A DNA stretch of 6,905 nucleotides, taken from positions 1 through 6,905 of the forward strand of contig SKRY01000363.1 of assembly GCA_007118235.1 (NCBI GenBank), written 5' to 3'. Position 1 is the first letter of the stretch. The number at the start of each line of letters is the position of its first letter. This DNA comes from Candidatus Hydrogenedentota bacterium (GTDB taxonomy: Bacteria; Hydrogenedentota; Hydrogenedentia; Hydrogenedentales; SLHB01). Made by a program: the position numbers and the translations under genes. The notes beneath the pieces are model-generated. The model searched no databases, was not told the DNA's origin, and saw only the letters and a program-made list of their open reading frames with translations. Positions 6,064 to 6,905 of this stretch are shown in pieces.

Positions 6064-6480
6064 ATGGTGCTTCTCCGAGCCCTCGATGTATTTTTCTTTG
6101 TGTTTCACACGGCCTGGATTGTATTCGTACTGGTGGGTTGGACTCACCCGCGGACGAGGCGGTGGCACTTGGCCGCCGTGTTTCTAACCGCGTTTTCATG
6201 GGTTGGCCTGGGCTACTGGTATGGCTGGGGATACTGTCCGTGCACGGACTGGCATTGGCAAGTGCGGGAAGCGATGGGAAATCCTCCGCCGTACACGTCC
6301 TACACCCGGTTCCTCGTGGAAAGTCTGCTTCCGGTAAGGGTCGGCCGATTCTACATGGACTTAATGACCGTAACAGGGCTGGTCCTGGCCACGGCGTTGA
6401 GCGTAATGCTCAATATCTCCTCTCTTAAGCGCCGGCATGACGAAAAAGCGGCCGTGGAATCGAAAGAATCGGTGGAATAA
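6064..6480 (+). CDS. DUF2784-like small membrane protein
   Basis: This 138-residue protein has three predicted membrane segments, at about 7-25, 35-53 and 98-117. Its signature is the GYCPCTDWHWQV block at 56-67, right after the second membrane segment. This corresponds to the conserved CPLTxW region of DUF2784 inner-membrane proteins, with a conserved-looking His15 in the first segment and YTRFLVESLLP after it. The C-terminal tail (121-138) is charged and lysine/glutamate-rich, probably cytoplasmic. The function of the family is not known to me. The Cys-Pro-Cys and nearby His/Trp residues invite a redox or metal-binding idea, but nothing here proves it. No strong ribosome binding site precedes the ATG; GGGAAG ends about 13 bases upstream. 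The gene follows hemB by about 105 bases and may or may not be co-transcribed. Confidence 0.75.
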   Translation: MVLLRALDVFFFVFHTAWIVFVLVGWTHPRTRRWHLAAVFLTAFSWVGLGYWYGWGYCPCTDWHWQVREAMGNPPPYTSYTRFLVESLLPVRVGRFYMDLMTVTGLVLATALSVMLNISSLKRRHDEKAAVESKESVE

Positions 6481-6509
6481 GAACACCGCCATGGCTGGTC
6501 CTCCCCAAC

Positions 6510-6553
6510 AAAGAGAGGGCCCCCTCTTTCCCGTGTTCGTGCGAAAGAGGGGG
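6510..6553. terminator. Strong hairpin with a competing alternative, between convergent genes
   Basis: CCCCCTCTTTC (6520-6530) is an exact reverse complement of GAAAGAGGGGG (6543-6553), an 11-bp stem with a 12-base loop. The same CCCTCTTT arm can instead pair with AAAGAGAGGG (6510-6519) immediately upstream, so two structures exclude each other. It lies between the DUF2784-like gene and the converging dehydrogenase and most likely separates their transcripts, although neither strand shows a T-run after the stem. Confidence 0.5.
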
Positions 6554-6659
6554 CGTGAAACGCTTGAAGCGCTAGAAGAAGCCGCTCACAAAACGCCTGA
6601 CGGTCCCCAAAGGTTGACATGGTCCCGCAAGTCAAGGAAGCCAGGCGGCGTGTTCCATC

Positions 6660-6905
6660 TTACACATCAACCACCCGGCCGGTGCGGGCGGATTCGTAGG
6701 CGGCCACCGTGACCTCGACGGTCTTGAGGCCGTCGATGCCCGAGGCGATGGGATCGCGCTTCTCGGCTATCGAGGCCACGAAGTCGGCGATAATCCCGGC
6801 GTTGGGGTTCATCCCCCATCCAACCCACTGGGCCTTCACATCGTCGTCATTGTAGAGATCGACCTTTTGGTTGAAGGCGTCCACTTCAATAACGCCGTTC
6901 TCGGC
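6660..6905 (-). CDS. Gfo/Idh/MocA-family oxidoreductase, C-terminal part (partial)
   Basis: The reading frame enters from the right edge and ends with TAA at 6660-6662, showing about 81 residues. It reads AENGVIEVDAFNQ, then WVGWGMNPNAGIIADFV, then IDGLKTVEVTVAAYESARTG. This is the usual end of NAD(P)-dependent Gfo/Idh/MocA sugar dehydrogenases: a last beta strand (G-xx-I-x-VD-x-F), a helix with 'FVxSI', and the final 'GLKTVEVxxAAYESARTGRVV' helix that follows the 'dG' loop. The N-terminal Rossmann nucleotide-binding domain and the catalytic Lys/His lie outside the window, so substrate cannot be judged. A GTG inside the frame (6882-6884) is an ordinary Val codon, not a start. Such genes are highly amplified in planctomycete-like genomes, fitting the suggested host group. 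Confidence 0.85.
   Translation of the reverse strand, partial: AENGVIEVDAFNQKVDLYNDDDVKAQWVGWGMNPNAGIIADFVASIAEKRDPIASGIDGLKTVEVTVAAYESARTGRVVDV

Noticed and set aside
6614..6619. TTGACA, a perfect -35 hexamer
   Set aside because: No acceptable -10 lies 15-19 bases downstream, and the next gene is on the opposite strand.
1..6905. CRISPR array, toxin-antitoxin pair, retron or phage-defence cassette
   Set aside because: No regularly spaced repeats, no paired small genes, and no reverse transcriptase, nuclease or ATPase signatures in any frame. The nearest hint is the isolated DUF2283 remnant, a family sometimes found beside antitoxin-like genes, with no partner here.

Overview
The window looks like a piece of a GC-rich bacterial chromosome. 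Its gene set suggests the PVC/Planctomycetota or 'Candidatus Hydrogenedentota' part of the tree: a Tat-exported FAD oxidoreductase, a Gfo/Idh/MocA-type dehydrogenase, a SASA-type carbohydrate esterase, and intergenic spaces filled with palindromic GC-rich repeats. That placement is inferred from style and gene content, not from a phylogenetic marker. No rRNA, tRNA, CRISPR array, transposase or phage gene is visible, and I do not see a new multi-gene defence or biosynthetic system.

Layout. Bases 1-39 are probably the last codons of an upstream gene. Bases 40-757 hold no intact gene: a decayed stretch with a Tat-signal-like reading frame, one copy of a dispersed ~70-bp repeat (261-330, minus orientation), a truncated DUF2283-like C-terminus directly abutting that repeat (331-463), and a strongly palindromic intergenic element (about 470-615). 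A secreted SASA/sialate-acetylesterase-like esterase follows (758-1558, plus), noticeably lower in GC than its neighbours. It converges on a Tat-signal FAD-dependent oxidoreductase (1630-3285, minus) that carries an in-frame tandem duplication of exactly 75 codons. Divergent from it is a GT2 glycosyltransferase with a C-terminal beta-rich domain (3430-4743, plus), read from a well-formed sigma70-type promoter that predicts an almost leaderless mRNA. The next intergenic space holds the second copy of the dispersed repeat (4754-4830, plus) and a putative promoter for hemB (4972-5958, plus), the porphobilinogen synthase of tetrapyrrole biosynthesis. A small DUF2784-like membrane protein follows (6064-6480, plus), then a strong hairpin, and finally the 3' part of a convergent Gfo/Idh/MocA-family oxidoreductase (6660-6905, minus) that runs off the window.

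How the genes relate. Most are single transcription units with their own intergenic structures, and there is no obvious operon. The exported esterase, the Tat FAD enzyme and the Gfo/Idh/MocA enzyme would suit a heterotroph that processes complex acetylated sugars or glycans. HemB and the glycosyltransferase are general housekeeping and cell-surface functions. The points most worth a second look are the 75-codon tandem duplication across a conserved FAD-family motif, the inverted dispersed repeat pair, the repeat-truncated DUF2283 remnant, and the near-leaderless glycosyltransferase promoter.
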